64,000 nt of DNA, taken from the NCBI RefSeq assembly GCF_900177675.1, contig NZ_FXWM01000001.1, positions 5,465,001 to 5,529,000 on the forward strand, in the 5' to 3' direction. Each line of letters begins with the position of its first letter. Positions within the stretch are counted from its first letter, which is position 1. The position numbers and the translations under genes are program-made. Source of the DNA: Bacillus sp. OV166. GTDB taxonomy: Bacteria > Bacillota > Bacilli > Bacillales > Cytobacillaceae. Of the stretch, positions 9,176 through 18,713 are shown piece after piece. The notes below the pieces were generated by a model. It ran no database searches and had not been told where the DNA came from. It saw only the letters and a list, made by a program, of their open reading frames with translations.

Positions 9176-9184
9176 TAATAAACC

Positions 9185-9222
9185 ATTAAAGGGACAGGGG
9201 AAAATTACCTGTCCCCTTTAAT
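9185..9222. repeat. Palindromic hairpin after the tRNA (possible terminator)
   Basis: ATTAAAGGGACAGG and CCTGTCCCCTTTAAT are complementary apart from a single bulged C. The hairpin follows the tRNA by 10 bases, but the T-run after it is poor. It may be a terminator or a dispersed palindromic repeat. Confidence 0.5.
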
Positions 9223-9286
9223 ATTAAACAAGCATCATTTACAGATTGTTCTAATGTTAAATCACAACATGGAGTGATGATCTTTC

Positions 9287-10141
9287 TTAAAAAGTATCGA
9301 ACCTATTTTTTGTTTTCCCACTATTCAAAATGCGATTTGCAGGAATAGATCTCATTTCCAATTCATTATAGTTACTCTCAGGTTTAAATATAAACACGGG
9401 GTTAGAATGTTGTATCATTTGTAAATCCCAACACATACCATCTACTTTGTTATATTGTCCTTGGATAGTCATGATAAGTTTGGTATTGTTTGAAGGTTGA
9501 ATCTGTAAATTTGTGAAAGTGTTACCACTACATTCATTCGGAATAGTTTCACTGCCTTCTAAAATAATATTTTCAATACAATCTTCCAATGAAATTTTAT
9601 CAAAACGATTAGCATTTACATACGCAAATCCACTAGCAGGTTTAACTGCTTTCAAATAAATACCTTTCTCAAAAGATACAATTTTTATATCAGTAAAGTT
9701 TACAAATGAAATCTCATGCCCACTTCCACCTGAGTACAACCGGATTCCAGTGCCTGATACTGTGCTTGTCCAATTCAAGAGAAGAAGATTATTAAGTGAA
9801 GTATTATTCCACGTATTGTAATAGTTATATTTACCATCCAAATAAATAACTTCTTTGGTGTACCCATTATAATCTACCATGATACTAGCATCCCAAAATG
9901 AAGCATCCTTTTGTAGTTCAAATCCTCGAACGTTGGCACCAATTACAAATCTAGTCCCATAACTCCCTTGTAGCTTAACACCTTGTTTAATGATTACAGT
10001 TCCCGTTATATAATAATCTTTATCTGCAGCAATGACTGTTTTCCTAGCATTTTGGGAAGCAAAATCAATTGCTGCCTGAATCTTCGCCTGCGTCGTAGTA
10101 CCTGAAAAATCCTCTACATAAACGTTTGGATTTTCTGCCAA
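9287..10141 (-). CDS. Right-handed beta-helix (pectin-lyase-like) protein without signal peptide
   Basis: About 284 residues. Residues 1-60 resemble the start of pectate-lyase-3-like proteins (VYVEDFSGTTTQAKIQAAID), followed by solenoid repeats (VIYLDGKYNYYNTW, GTGIRLYSGGSG, FVNFTDIKIVSF, NRFDKISLEDCIENI). The same motifs in the same order occur in the protein at 27121-28116, so the two are paralogues. TTG at 10141 is chosen because AAAGGAGG lies 8 bases upstream; a longer frame from 10177 has no such site. No signal peptide or membrane helix is seen, unlike the paralogue. A polysaccharide lyase, hydrolase or epimerase role in the neighbouring cluster is possible; no catalytic residues could be assigned. 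Confidence 0.75.
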   Translation of the reverse strand: MAENPNVYVEDFSGTTTQAKIQAAIDFASQNARKTVIAADKDYYITGTVIIKQGVKLQGSYGTRFVIGANVRGFELQKDASFWDASIMVDYNGYTKEVIYLDGKYNYYNTWNNTSLNNLLLLNWTSTVSGTGIRLYSGGSGHEISFVNFTDIKIVSFEKGIYLKAVKPASGFAYVNANRFDKISLEDCIENIILEGSETIPNECSGNTFTNLQIQPSNNTKLIMTIQGQYNKVDGMCWDLQMIQHSNPVFIFKPESNYNELEMRSIPANRILNSGKTKNRFDTF

Positions 10142-10244
10142 ATAAAATTCCTCCTTTAATACTATTATAGGTTTCAAATTATTATATTGATTTTAAAAAA
10201 ATAAGCATGGTTAAATCGCACATGATAAAGAAATTATATAAAGT

Positions 10245-10296
10245 AATAAAAACAGCCCTAAATTATGAATAAACATAATTTGGGGCTGTTTTTATT
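10245..10296. terminator. Bidirectional intrinsic terminator closing the exopolysaccharide operon
   Basis: A 23-bp stem (AATAAAAACAGCCCTAAATT.. with ..AATTTGGGGCTGTTTTTATT) encloses a 6-base loop with U-runs on both strands. It lies just after the stop of the acyltransferase gene on the minus strand and separates it from the beta-helix gene at 9287. Confidence 0.9.
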
Positions 10297-10314
10297 ACTT
10301 AAGGTGGATATGAC

Positions 10315-11421
10315 TTATCCATGTTTTGTTTTGATATTAGGAACTGCTCTGTCACTAATCTTCTTATCATTCATTCCTATAGATATTCTCCCAGCAAAAT
10401 AGTATCCAAATGGAATTTTATTCAAGACAAATGTGGATGCAATTGACAATAATAAACTAGCAAAGAAATATAATCCTGTTAGCAGTGATGGATGAATTTC
10501 AAAAGACAAACGCTTGAAAACTACGTACATAACAGCTAAAAAGACAGGATGTATTAAATAGATGCCGAACGAATACTGGCTAATCCAAACGAAGAATTTA
10601 GGTACTTTGGGGATTTTTGTAGCAATATAATATATCAAAAATATCATACTTGTCGTAAAAAAAACCATATCTACTCTTTTGGATGAAATAATCGGTATAA
10701 TTTTTGTCCCATATAAAAATAAACAAATGGATCCTAATATGAATGGACTGACAATAACCCACTTTGAATATTTATTCAAAAGGTTGATAAATAAGGAAAA
10801 GTGTTTACCGCAGTAATAAGCAAGTGAAAAATAAAACACCCAGCCTAAAAAGGGAATCCAATAGAATTTTTCCCATATGTATACCCCAATTTCTGTTGGA
10901 TACGGTTTAACAAAGTTGAAAAAACCTAAATAGACCATATTGATCAAAAATGCGCTCCCCATAACTACTGACGGTTTCCATTTTTGCAAATGTTTATTGA
11001 AAAAATAATGAAGTAAGTAAAATTGAAAGATAACCAAGATAAAATAGCCATGGAAATCCCCTAATAAAAGATGTCGCCAGAAAAATTGTCCAAAAGAAAT
11101 CAACAAACTAGTTCCTGTACTTAAGGATTGTTCAAAGGCTTTTAATACGGCAAAAAATGTCCCAAACAATACATAGGGAACCATTACATACTTTAGCCTT
11201 TTAGCCCAAAAGTTTGAAGGTAGTTCATTTGGGTAGGAACGTGATAAAATGAATTCTGAAATAAAAATAAAGGTGGGCGTACCAAAAGTTAATAAAACTC
11301 TTATTAAATTGACTGTATTACTTTCATCAGCATATGCTCTTGCAAGTGAATGAAGAAGTAATATACTTAAACAAGATATACTTCTCATTAAGAAAATTTC
11401 ATTTATCAATTTTTTCTGCAA
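10315..11421 (-). CDS. Acyltransferase 3 family membrane protein
   Basis: Polytopic membrane protein of 368 residues with about ten hydrophobic helices. The family signature is at the N-terminus (NEIFLMRSISCLSILLLHSL, with the conserved histidine in helix 1), followed by PTFIFISEFILS and, near the C-terminus, FGIYLIHPVFLAVMY. Members transfer acetyl or other acyl groups from the cytoplasm to surface polysaccharides. The TTG start is supported by GGGAG 8 bases upstream. As the last gene of the exopolysaccharide run, it probably O-acylates the polymer or its repeat unit. Confidence 0.9.
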   Translation of the reverse strand: MQKKLINEIFLMRSISCLSILLLHSLARAYADESNTVNLIRVLLTFGTPTFIFISEFILSRSYPNELPSNFWAKRLKYVMVPYVLFGTFFAVLKAFEQSLSTGTSLLISFGQFFWRHLLLGDFHGYFILVIFQFYLLHYFFNKHLQKWKPSVVMGSAFLINMVYLGFFNFVKPYPTEIGVYIWEKFYWIPFLGWVFYFSLAYYCGKHFSLFINLLNKYSKWVIVSPFILGSICLFLYGTKIIPIISSKRVDMVFFTTSMIFLIYYIATKIPKVPKFFVWISQYSFGIYLIHPVFLAVMYVVFKRLSFEIHPSLLTGLYFFASLLLSIASTFVLNKIPFGYYFAGRISIGMNDKKISDRAVPNIKTKHG

Positions 11422-11466
11422 AATGCCCTCTCCCTTTCAAGGAAAAAATATTTAATAGCACTTTCA

Positions 11467-12132
11467 TTATTCATAAAAGAACACTTCTACATATTGGTAT
11501 AATTTCCTTTTAGCGGCATTTCCATGAACCCCAAAGGTATTACCAATTATTTTGACATATTCACTAATTGTGATACCAATGTTGTGCTTATTCATCCACC
11601 ATACCTTTGGATCATAGGAAGTATCACTAGAAACATAGATTAGCTCATTATTGCTACTCTTATAAACTTTATTGAAATTATATTTTACCCTCCTCATATG
11701 GAAATCAGATGAGACTAAGATTGCAGAACGGTAATTATACTTTTTCATTATTTTCTGTACATAAACTGCGCTTTCATATGTGCTATCTGCCTTATCCTCT
11801 AATACTAAAGAATTCCTTGGTAGAAGTGAAACAGCCTTTCCCCATAGATTGTCTGCCAATCCATTTGATACAATTAATTTTCTTGCATACCCTAACTTAT
11901 AAAGCTCAATTCCTTTTTCGAGACGCCCTTCTCCTCCACTCAATACAACAATCACATCAACTTTTTTTGGCTCTTCGTTAATCACTAAAAATCTTCCTGC
12001 GAAAAATAAGAAAAGAATAAATACAAGTATCACTAAAAAATAAAGTGTATTTGGAAAACTTGGTTTTTTGTTGATAGTAGACAGCGTACCTTTGCCTCTA
12101 TTTTGTGGAGACATAATCTTTGACCGGGACAT
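11467..12132 (-). CDS. YdcF/SanA-family (DUF218) membrane-anchored protein
   Basis: 221 residues with one membrane helix at about 28-48 after a basic cytoplasmic tail, then an extracellular DUF218 domain: KVDVIVVLSGGEGRLEKGIE, LVLEDKADSTYESAVYV, AILVSSDFHMRRVKYNF. These match the YdcF/ElyC/SanA fold, which is tied to envelope polysaccharide and undecaprenyl-phosphate metabolism in other bacteria. The ATG start has AGGAG 6 bases upstream. Its place between glycosyltransferase and acyltransferase genes suggests a role in polymer maturation; the reaction is unknown. Confidence 0.88.
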   Translation of the reverse strand: MSRSKIMSPQNRGKGTLSTINKKPSFPNTLYFLVILVFILFLFFAGRFLVINEEPKKVDVIVVLSGGEGRLEKGIELYKLGYARKLIVSNGLADNLWGKAVSLLPRNSLVLEDKADSTYESAVYVQKIMKKYNYRSAILVSSDFHMRRVKYNFNKVYKSSNNELIYVSSDTSYDPKVWWMNKHNIGITISEYVKIIGNTFGVHGNAAKRKLYQYVEVFFYE

Positions 12133-12206
12133 TTTTATCTCCTGTAAAAATTTTTTTTATCTACCCTTTCATCGCATAAGGAGTTCTTTAGCATAAAGTT
12201 TCATCT

Positions 12207-13436
12207 TTAAACAGTTGCGTGTTCAATAAGATTATAAATTTCTCCATAGGAATGTCTTCTATCAAATTTTTCTTCTGCTAATCTCCTTGCATTTTCCCCA
12301 TATGCCGCACGTAAACCTTTATTATTATAAAGCTGTTCAATTAGGGCGGCTAATTTGACAGGATCCCCTGGATTGTAGTTATAGCCAATATTTTCGACCG
12401 TCACCATGTCCATAAATTCCTTATTTAGGCTGCTATTTAATACTGGTAAACCTGCTGATAAAAAATCTCCAATTTTGTTCGTAATACTTTGTTGAGCACC
12501 TTTACTGATTGCATTCGCTGCAATATCTGAACTTACTAAATAAGGAATCATTTCCTCATATTTTAAGTGACCCATAAAATTCACAGGTGCCCCCAGCTGA
12601 TTGGCCAGCTTTTCAAATTTTGGTTGTAATGGTCCGGACCCGAATACTTTAAAGACAATATTGGGTATCCCTTTATTTTTTAGAATTGAAACTGCACGAA
12701 TCACTGTCTCCAGGTCATAACTATAGCTGATAGTTCCGATATAGGTAATCCAAAATTCATTAGGATCTTCCTTTACTTGCTTTTCCTTATAGGAATCAAA
12801 AACGCCTAGGTCTGTTCCGATATATATAGGTAAATAACTTCTGGCATTTATATTGACTTTATTTACTCGCTGTACATAACTCTTTGAAACACCTACAACA
12901 TAATCTGCTAAACTATAAATTTTATTGGCATAGACTGTAAGCGGATATAATATGACATCAACCAATACCTCTGGTAGAGGGATAGCATTCTTGATTGCTT
13001 CTGGCCATACGTCCTGAATATCCATCACAAAAGGTATCTGATACTGCTTAGCATACCTACCAACAATAAAAGCAGCATCCATCATTGGATAGGCACAATA
13101 AATCACATCGGGTTTTTGCTTAATGTTTTTTAAAAAAAGCGCAAGTTGTTTCGAGAAATGTCTATGGCTTTGAATTCGATCAATACCAATATTCTTTTTG
13201 TACCCTAGTTCATCTATCATGACAATTTTATACGTAAGACTCCTATTGATTTTTTCTAATTTAGTTTTATCTCGAAAGTTTTTATCACTGTGCTTAAAAT
13301 TACTCGTAAGTAAAGTGACCTTATGACCCTTGCTGCTTAATTTTTCTGCAATATAAGTAAATCTATTAAATCCTTTTTCCCCTGGAAGTATTGTAAAGGG
13401 AGCGACTAAAAGAATTTCTCTATTATTTGTTAACAT
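12207..13436 (-). CDS. Glycosyltransferase family 4 (WbuB/WcaI-like)
   Basis: Cytoplasmic GT-B glycosyltransferase of about 409 residues. The N-terminal acceptor domain begins NNREILLVAPFTILPGEKGFNRF. The C-terminal donor-binding domain contains WITYIGTISYSYDLETVIRA, VFKVFGSGPLQPKFEKLA and GDFLSAGLPVLNSSLNKEFMDMV, typical of family 4 (WbuB-like) enzymes that add amino sugars. ATG at 13436 is preferred because GGAGAG lies 7 bases upstream; a TTG 48 bases further upstream would overlap the preceding gene and lacks a ribosome site. Donor and acceptor are not readable. Confidence 0.9.
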   Translation of the reverse strand: MLTNNREILLVAPFTILPGEKGFNRFTYIAEKLSSKGHKVTLLTSNFKHSDKNFRDKTKLEKINRSLTYKIVMIDELGYKKNIGIDRIQSHRHFSKQLALFLKNIKQKPDVIYCAYPMMDAAFIVGRYAKQYQIPFVMDIQDVWPEAIKNAIPLPEVLVDVILYPLTVYANKIYSLADYVVGVSKSYVQRVNKVNINARSYLPIYIGTDLGVFDSYKEKQVKEDPNEFWITYIGTISYSYDLETVIRAVSILKNKGIPNIVFKVFGSGPLQPKFEKLANQLGAPVNFMGHLKYEEMIPYLVSSDIAANAISKGAQQSITNKIGDFLSAGLPVLNSSLNKEFMDMVTVENIGYNYNPGDPVKLAALIEQLYNNKGLRAAYGENARRLAEEKFDRRHSYGEIYNLIEHATV

Positions 13437-13476
13437 CCTTCCACTCTCCATCCGACATCTGGTTAGCATAACTTTT

Positions 13477-15291
13477 TTAGACAACTACTTTCATAGTTTC
13501 TTTAGATTGATTGGTTATAAACAACAGTATTTCCTTTAGTGACCTTCTATCTAGATAGTAATAATTCTCAAGTAGATTTGAAATTTTCGTAACATCTAAA
13601 GTCACTGATTTACCAACAAAGATTTTTGGATGTACCTGATAGTCCTGTACTTCATTTTTGTTTAGAATTTCTTCAAATAGTTTCTCCCCTGGTCTTATTC
13701 CAGAATAAGTAATTTCTATCTCATCTTCTAAATAGCCGGATAAGCGAATTAAATTTTTAGCTAAATCAACGATTTTAACTGGCTCTCCCATATCAAGCAC
13801 AAAAATCTCCCCACCTTGTGCTAGTGCTCCAGCCTGTAAAACGAGTCTAGATGCTTCAGGAATGGTCATAAAATATCTTGTCATTTGAGGGTCGGTTACT
13901 GTTACAGGACCGCCTTTCAAGATTTGATCCTTAAACAAGGGAATAACACTCCCCCTGCTTCCCAACACATTACCAAATCGAACTGCAACAAATCTCGTAT
14001 TGCTTTTTCGATCCAACTCTTGAACAATCATCTCAGCTATTCTCTTGGTAGCCCCCATCACACTTGTTGGGTTTACTGCCTTATCAGTAGATATCATGAC
14101 AAAAGTCTCAACACCATTTTCCCCTGCTGCTTCTGCTACATTTTTTGTACCAATCACATTATTCTTAATGGCTTCTTCTGGATTTCTTTCCATTAATGGA
14201 ACATGTTTATGTGCTGCTGCATGGAATACCACCCTTGGCTTATATTCATTCATAATAGCGAAAATTTTATCACGGTCAGTAATATCTGCAATTTCAGTAA
14301 CAATTTCAATTTTATTACTTAAAGAGGATTTCAACTCCATCTCAATTGTATATATACTATTCTCTCCATGGCCAAGCAGGATAAGTTTTGAGGGTGAAAA
14401 CTGAGAGACTTGACGGCAAATTTCGGAGCCAATCGATCCACCAGCACCGGTTACAAGCACAACGCTGTTAGTAATATATTTTGCAATCGATTGTGTATCT
14501 AATTCAACCGGCTCCCTGCCCAAAAGATCACCAGGTTCTACATTGCGTATTTCATTAACAGAGACCTTACCAGTAACTAAATCTTCAAACATTGGCATCA
14601 TTTGTGTATTAATCTTGGTTTTGGTGCATTCCACATAAATATCGTGCAACTCCTTTTTATTAAGGGACGGAATTGCAATAACGATATTTTCAATCATTAG
14701 ATCTTTGACCGCATCATCAAGTTTGTTTAAGCTTCCATGTACTGGTATTCCTAAAATTTCAAGGTGTTGCTTTTGTTTATCGTCATCAATAAATGCGACA
14801 GGAATTAGTTCACCGTTACTTTGCTTTAATTGTCTTGCTACAAACATGCCAGCAGATCCAGCTCCAATAATCAGCGTTCTCTTCTTAACTTTATTGTTTC
14901 CTTCCAAGTGCTTATCTTTATAAATCCGCCAAGAAAACCGAGACCCGCCAATTAAAAACAAATGCATCATCCATGTCGTTGTTAATATTCGAAAATAAAC
15001 TTGCTGACCAATAATATATTGAATAATAGCTGCAGTGATCACTGAAAAGGTTACGGCTTTTAGAACGGTTACCATCTCATCAACACTTGCATACTCCCAA
15101 GCACTTTTATACAACTTATATTTATAAGCGAATATATGATGACTTAAAAGTAAGGTTGTTGATACAAGAGCCAATGGCATAGTGGGGACTACACATCCTG
15201 AAAACAAAAGAAAACTACATATATAAACGGATGTGAACACTATTAAGGAATCAACAACCAATAAAGAAACCAACCGTTTATGAAAACTCAT
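13477..15291 (-). CDS. CapD/EpsC-type nucleoside-diphosphate-sugar 4,6-dehydratase
   Basis: 604 residues, close to B. subtilis EpsC. Four N-terminal membrane helices (residues 1-110) precede a CoA-binding-like Rossmann domain (RTLIIGAGSAGMFVARQLKQ). A C-terminal extended SDR domain follows with VLVTGAGGSIGSEICRQVSQ, FHAAAHKHVPLMERNPEEA, and MISTDKAVNPTSVMGATKR in place of the usual YxxxK. Family members convert UDP-GlcNAc to a 4-keto-6-deoxy sugar. With the aminotransferase upstream (15487-16677) it would make a 4-amino sugar such as a UDP-bacillosamine precursor. ATG at 15291 has GGAAAGGA upstream; a TTG at 15321 is less likely. Confidence 0.92.
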   Translation of the reverse strand: MSFHKRLVSLLVVDSLIVFTSVYICSFLLFSGCVVPTMPLALVSTTLLLSHHIFAYKYKLYKSAWEYASVDEMVTVLKAVTFSVITAAIIQYIIGQQVYFRILTTTWMMHLFLIGGSRFSWRIYKDKHLEGNNKVKKRTLIIGAGSAGMFVARQLKQSNGELIPVAFIDDDKQKQHLEILGIPVHGSLNKLDDAVKDLMIENIVIAIPSLNKKELHDIYVECTKTKINTQMMPMFEDLVTGKVSVNEIRNVEPGDLLGREPVELDTQSIAKYITNSVVLVTGAGGSIGSEICRQVSQFSPSKLILLGHGENSIYTIEMELKSSLSNKIEIVTEIADITDRDKIFAIMNEYKPRVVFHAAAHKHVPLMERNPEEAIKNNVIGTKNVAEAAGENGVETFVMISTDKAVNPTSVMGATKRIAEMIVQELDRKSNTRFVAVRFGNVLGSRGSVIPLFKDQILKGGPVTVTDPQMTRYFMTIPEASRLVLQAGALAQGGEIFVLDMGEPVKIVDLAKNLIRLSGYLEDEIEITYSGIRPGEKLFEEILNKNEVQDYQVHPKIFVGKSVTLDVTKISNLLENYYYLDRRSLKEILLFITNQSKETMKVVV

Positions 15292-15398
15292 GATTAGACA
15301 TTCCTTTCCGATTCTTTTCAAAAGGTTTATATTCAGCTAACTTTTTCGATGAATATAAACAGAGGTGCAAAAGTTAGATTTCTGCAATTTCACAAAGA

Positions 15399-15421
15399 AT
15401 TATATGTTCTTATTAACGAAC
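15399..15421 (-). promoter_or_regulatory. SinR-type operator and -10 box upstream of the CapD-like gene
   Basis: The palindrome GTTCTTATTAACGAAC spans 15406-15421 and abuts a minus-strand TATAAT at 15399-15404. It therefore lies inside the -35/-10 region of a likely internal promoter about 110 bases before the CapD-like gene. The same GTTC-N8-GAAC arrangement overlaps the promoter of the SinR-like gene at 29304. Confidence 0.6.
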
Positions 15422-15486
15422 AAACGTAAAATAGAAATTCTCTAAATTACTAGAAAAAACCTTTTTTTCAAAGGGATTTTTTCCTA

Positions 15487-16677
15487 CTAACTCGGGAGCT
15501 GGATGGAAATATAATTTTTCCTCCTATGATGAGTGATAAAAGATTCAATTGTTTGAATAACCCTTGTTTGCTCTTCTTCCGTCATGTTTGTCCCTGAAGG
15601 TAAACAAATTCCTCTTTCAAATAAACGGTCAGAGACGCTCAAGTGGTTGGAATGAGGATAGTATTTAAATTGACTTAATAATGGTTGTAAATGCATTGGT
15701 TTCCAAATTGGTCTCGCTTCAATATTTTCTTTTTCTAGTGCCTGAATTAACTCAAGTGGAGAAAACAATGGTTGTTCTGAATCTATAAATAGAGTGGTTA
15801 GCCAGCGATTATGACGTGTCCCTTGATATTCCGGCATAAAAACAAACTCCTTAAAATGACTTAATTCACGAACATATCTGTGAAAAATAGCTTGTTTTTG
15901 TTCCACTCTTTCCTCAATAGCCGCTAGTTGAGCAATTCCGATTCCCGCCAAGATATTACTCATCCGATAATTGTAGCCCAACTCACTGTGCTGATAATAT
16001 GGTCTGTTGTCTCTTGCTTGCGTAGAGAGAAACTTCCCTTTTACAAGTGCCTCTTGGTCATTTGAAACCAACATTCCCCCACCCGAGGTAGTAATAATTT
16101 TGTTTCCGTTGAAGGAATACACACCAAATTTCCCAACCGTTCCACTTTTTCTCCCTTTGTAGATAGCACCAAGTGATTCGGCAGCATCTTCAATAATAGG
16201 AACCTGATAAAAATTACAAATTTCTACTATTTCATCCATTTTCGCATTCTGCCCATAGAGATGGACGACTATTACTGCTTTGGGCAGGCTTCCTTCTTCT
16301 TCCGCATCTAAGAATGCTTTTTTCAAAGCTTTAGGCGACATATTCCATGTATCAAATTCTGAATCAATAAATACAGGTTCAGCTTGTTGATAAAGAATTG
16401 GATTTGCACTCGCCACGAAGGTAAGTGTGGAACAAAAAACTTTATCACCAGTTTTCACATCAAGTATTCTTAACGCCAGATGGATGGCTGCCGTACCCGA
16501 ACTTACTGCTAAAGCACCTTTGGCTCCAACATATTGAGATATATCCTGTTCAAACCTGTCAACATTAGGACCTAAAGGAGCAATCCAATTTGTTTTAAAG
16601 GAAAAATCAATGTATTTTTGCTCATTGCCGGTCATATGTGGTGACGAAAGATAGATCCTCTTGTTATTACTCACCAT
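15487..16677 (-). CDS. DegT/DnrJ/EryC1/StrS aminotransferase (EpsN/PglE-like)
   Basis: PLP-dependent sugar aminotransferase of 396 residues. Visible features are the substrate segment NWIAPLGPNVDRFEQDI, GALAVSSGTAAIHLALRI, the cofactor-binding PIIEDAAESLGAIYKG, and the Schiff-base lysine in VYSFNGNKIITTSGGGM near residue 190. It would aminate the 4-keto sugar made by the CapD-like dehydratase, as EpsN and PglE do. The gene starts with ATG. It is separated from the dehydratase gene by a SinR-type operator region. Confidence 0.93.
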   Translation of the reverse strand: MVSNNKRIYLSSPHMTGNEQKYIDFSFKTNWIAPLGPNVDRFEQDISQYVGAKGALAVSSGTAAIHLALRILDVKTGDKVFCSTLTFVASANPILYQQAEPVFIDSEFDTWNMSPKALKKAFLDAEEEGSLPKAVIVVHLYGQNAKMDEIVEICNFYQVPIIEDAAESLGAIYKGRKSGTVGKFGVYSFNGNKIITTSGGGMLVSNDQEALVKGKFLSTQARDNRPYYQHSELGYNYRMSNILAGIGIAQLAAIEERVEQKQAIFHRYVRELSHFKEFVFMPEYQGTRHNRWLTTLFIDSEQPLFSPLELIQALEKENIEARPIWKPMHLQPLLSQFKYYPHSNHLSVSDRLFERGICLPSGTNMTEEEQTRVIQTIESFITHHRRKNYISIQLPS

Positions 16678-16734
16678 AAACTCACATCCACTCCTAAATG
16701 AAGTAATTTCTATTAGACTATATAAAAGCTAAGG

Positions 16735-17841
16735 TTATTGTTTACTAAGAAGATTTTGTATAGCCAAATCCGGATGTCTGTACAAAGGAAAATAACTTTC
16801 AGCCATAGGCAGGCTATTAACAAGTTCTTGATAAATGTCCTCATTACGGATTTTTTTTCCAATGTAAAAAGGCAAATCCCCATATTTATTAAAACGCTTT
16901 TTAAAACGATATAATGTATCGTTATCTCCAGCGTATCCTCCACCTAAATGTAATACTTTCTTTCCTTTAAGCTTTGCCCATTCAACTACATAATGAATTA
17001 AAGAATTATTAGGTGAGTACTTTAGGTATTCTTCATCCGAACCTAATAAGTGATAATGGATGAAATCACCATAGTGCATAAAAAAGCAAGACATTACGAC
17101 TTTATCGTCCATCATGACTTCGATTAGTTCCAAATGGTCCCGTAAAAGTTCAGCATTATTCTCAAAAAACTCTCTCTGAAAATAGTAATACTCATATGCA
17201 TTTTTCTTATCCATTGTTTTATAATATAGTTCCAAAAAGTTTTCTAATTCGCTTGGAGAGCGATGCACCATCGTAAAATATTCATTGGCTTTCGCCTTCC
17301 GTAGTCTATTTCTGTTTTTCTTATCATAATTAGCCCATATTTCTTCTAACTCCAAAGATAAATCAACGTAAATAGTATGACGGTTTAATGTAGCCTCAAT
17401 ATCCTTATAATCCAAGTCATTCCGAATTAATGGATGAAATCTAACAAACTCGGAAATAATATTCTTTTGAAAACAAAAGGAACTAAATGAATCCTCAAAT
17501 TGGCTATATAATTGTTTTTTTATGGATTTGTCCTTCGTATTAGTAATTGGGCCTCCATAACCGTATGGAGTTGTTATATCATATAAATCCCCATATTTTC
17601 TTCTGACGTCATCTGAATAGGATAAGTCATTAAGCCCTCTTAATAAAAACGGGTAATAGACAAAATTCTCTCCGTTTTCATATATAAAGAGATGCGCTTT
17701 CCCCTCCCCATTTCTCTCATAAATTTCTAGATATTCCGGTGTAAAATATACATCTTTACTTTCTGTCTTTTCTAAAAATTTGTGCCAAAACTCTTTTTCA
17801 CTTAAATCAAATGTTTTATAAACCACCTTAAGTCCCCCCAT
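16735..17841 (-). CDS. GNAT/FemAB-like acyltransferase (BioF2-type)
   Basis: 368-residue cytoplasmic protein with a double-GNAT fold of the kind found in FemX/FemAB-related and exosortase-linked polysaccharide proteins. Signatures are YPFLLRGLNDL, IISEFVRFHPLI, NRNRLRKAKANEYFTMVHRS, MDDKVVMSCFFMHYGDFIHYHL and KLKGKKVLHLGGGYAGDNDTLYRFKKRF near residue 310. Members transfer an acyl or aminoacyl group to an amino group. Within this cluster the likely acceptor is the amino sugar. ATG is preceded by AAAGGAA. The acyl donor is unknown. Confidence 0.8.
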   Translation of the reverse strand: MGGLKVVYKTFDLSEKEFWHKFLEKTESKDVYFTPEYLEIYERNGEGKAHLFIYENGENFVYYPFLLRGLNDLSYSDDVRRKYGDLYDITTPYGYGGPITNTKDKSIKKQLYSQFEDSFSSFCFQKNIISEFVRFHPLIRNDLDYKDIEATLNRHTIYVDLSLELEEIWANYDKKNRNRLRKAKANEYFTMVHRSPSELENFLELYYKTMDKKNAYEYYYFQREFFENNAELLRDHLELIEVMMDDKVVMSCFFMHYGDFIHYHLLGSDEEYLKYSPNNSLIHYVVEWAKLKGKKVLHLGGGYAGDNDTLYRFKKRFNKYGDLPFYIGKKIRNEDIYQELVNSLPMAESYFPLYRHPDLAIQNLLSKQ

Positions 17842-17921
17842 TAATTCCTTTTAAAAGAGTTCAATTCGACCCATTTTCACGATAACCAATCGAAAATAGA
17901 TGTCGTTTTTATCATATTTAC

Positions 17922-18689
17922 CTAGCTAATCTCTATATTCATCCTGTTGCTTTTACACGCCAATGTGAACTCGGAGTGGTTGTAGAATACTTCACCGGTC
18001 AATAAAAGTATTTTCCGTTTTGGGTCAAGCTGTAAGAGGCAGCTTAGTAGATCATGATCATTCAAGGCATTAGAATCTGTTAATCGATAGAATTGATTTT
18101 TAATTTTACCAATTTGATAAACTCCCTCTCTAGTTGAACATGTAAACATAGAAAAATCATATGCATCATGCTGGGCTTCAGCATTAGGATAATTCTCTAT
18201 ATAACATTCGTAAGTGGAGTGAGAACGTGCTGAAGCAAGCTGTCCCCCAACATACCAGTATGTAGAATCATTTCTAACAAAGCCGATTTTTTCATACCAA
18301 CTGATAGCTTCCTCGTTATGATTAAAAACATCTAAGGACATCTTATATTTCCCATATTCATCCAATAGATGGTATCCGTGTTTTACTAAAAGCGATTTTC
18401 CAATGCCAGATCTTTGATATTCTGGGAAAACATAAATATTATTTAAAAAAAGATCCTCTTCAAAAATACGCCATTCTGTATAGCCGGCTAAACGGTCATC
18501 AACAAATGCCCCAAAAAGTTTCACACGACGATTTTTCTCGGGAACCGCTAGCAAGTTTTTTATATATGCCACATAACCTTCTGAACTAAAAATAGTGAGT
18601 GGAAAAATGTCCTTATTCATTCCGGACTTAATCAGCTTGGGAATAAGATGAGCATCTTTAATTTGTAAAGGTTCAATCCGTATATTCAT
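17922..18689 (-). CDS. GNAT-family N-acetyltransferase with unassigned C-terminal domain
   Basis: 255 residues. The first 150 form a GNAT domain: beta4-alpha3 with VFPEYQRSGIGKSLLVKHGY (acetyl-CoA pyrophosphate loop R/Q-x-x-G-x-G/A at about 95-100) and SLDVFNHNEEAISWYEKIGF. The last 100 residues have no recognisable domain. No left-handed-helix (EpsM/PglD-like) acetyltransferase is present in the cluster, so this or the protein at 16735-17841 may do that N-acetylation (inference). It sits 24 bases after a sugar-transferase gene. Confidence 0.82.
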   Translation of the reverse strand: MNIRIEPLQIKDAHLIPKLIKSGMNKDIFPLTIFSSEGYVAYIKNLLAVPEKNRRVKLFGAFVDDRLAGYTEWRIFEEDLFLNNIYVFPEYQRSGIGKSLLVKHGYHLLDEYGKYKMSLDVFNHNEEAISWYEKIGFVRNDSTYWYVGGQLASARSHSTYECYIENYPNAEAQHDAYDFSMFTCSTREGVYQIGKIKNQFYRLTDSNALNDHDLLSCLLQLDPKRKILLLTGEVFYNHSEFTLACKSNRMNIEIS

Positions 18690-18713
18690 TAGTTTTATTC
18701 CACCTCTTGAAGA

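Noticed and set aside
9176..9286. attL-type duplication of the tRNA-Cys 3' end marking an integrated island
   Set aside because: No second copy of the tRNA 3' end (TCTGGTTCAAATCCAGA) was noticed within the window and no integrase gene is present.
12181..12197. SinR-type operator upstream of the glycosyltransferase/YdcF boundary
   Set aside because: Only one half-site (GTTCTTT) is present; the opposite half is missing, so it is not counted with the palindromes.
14045..14404. Plus-strand open frames inside the CapD-like gene
   Set aside because: They are antisense shadows of a gene with complete family motifs and have no ribosome sites.
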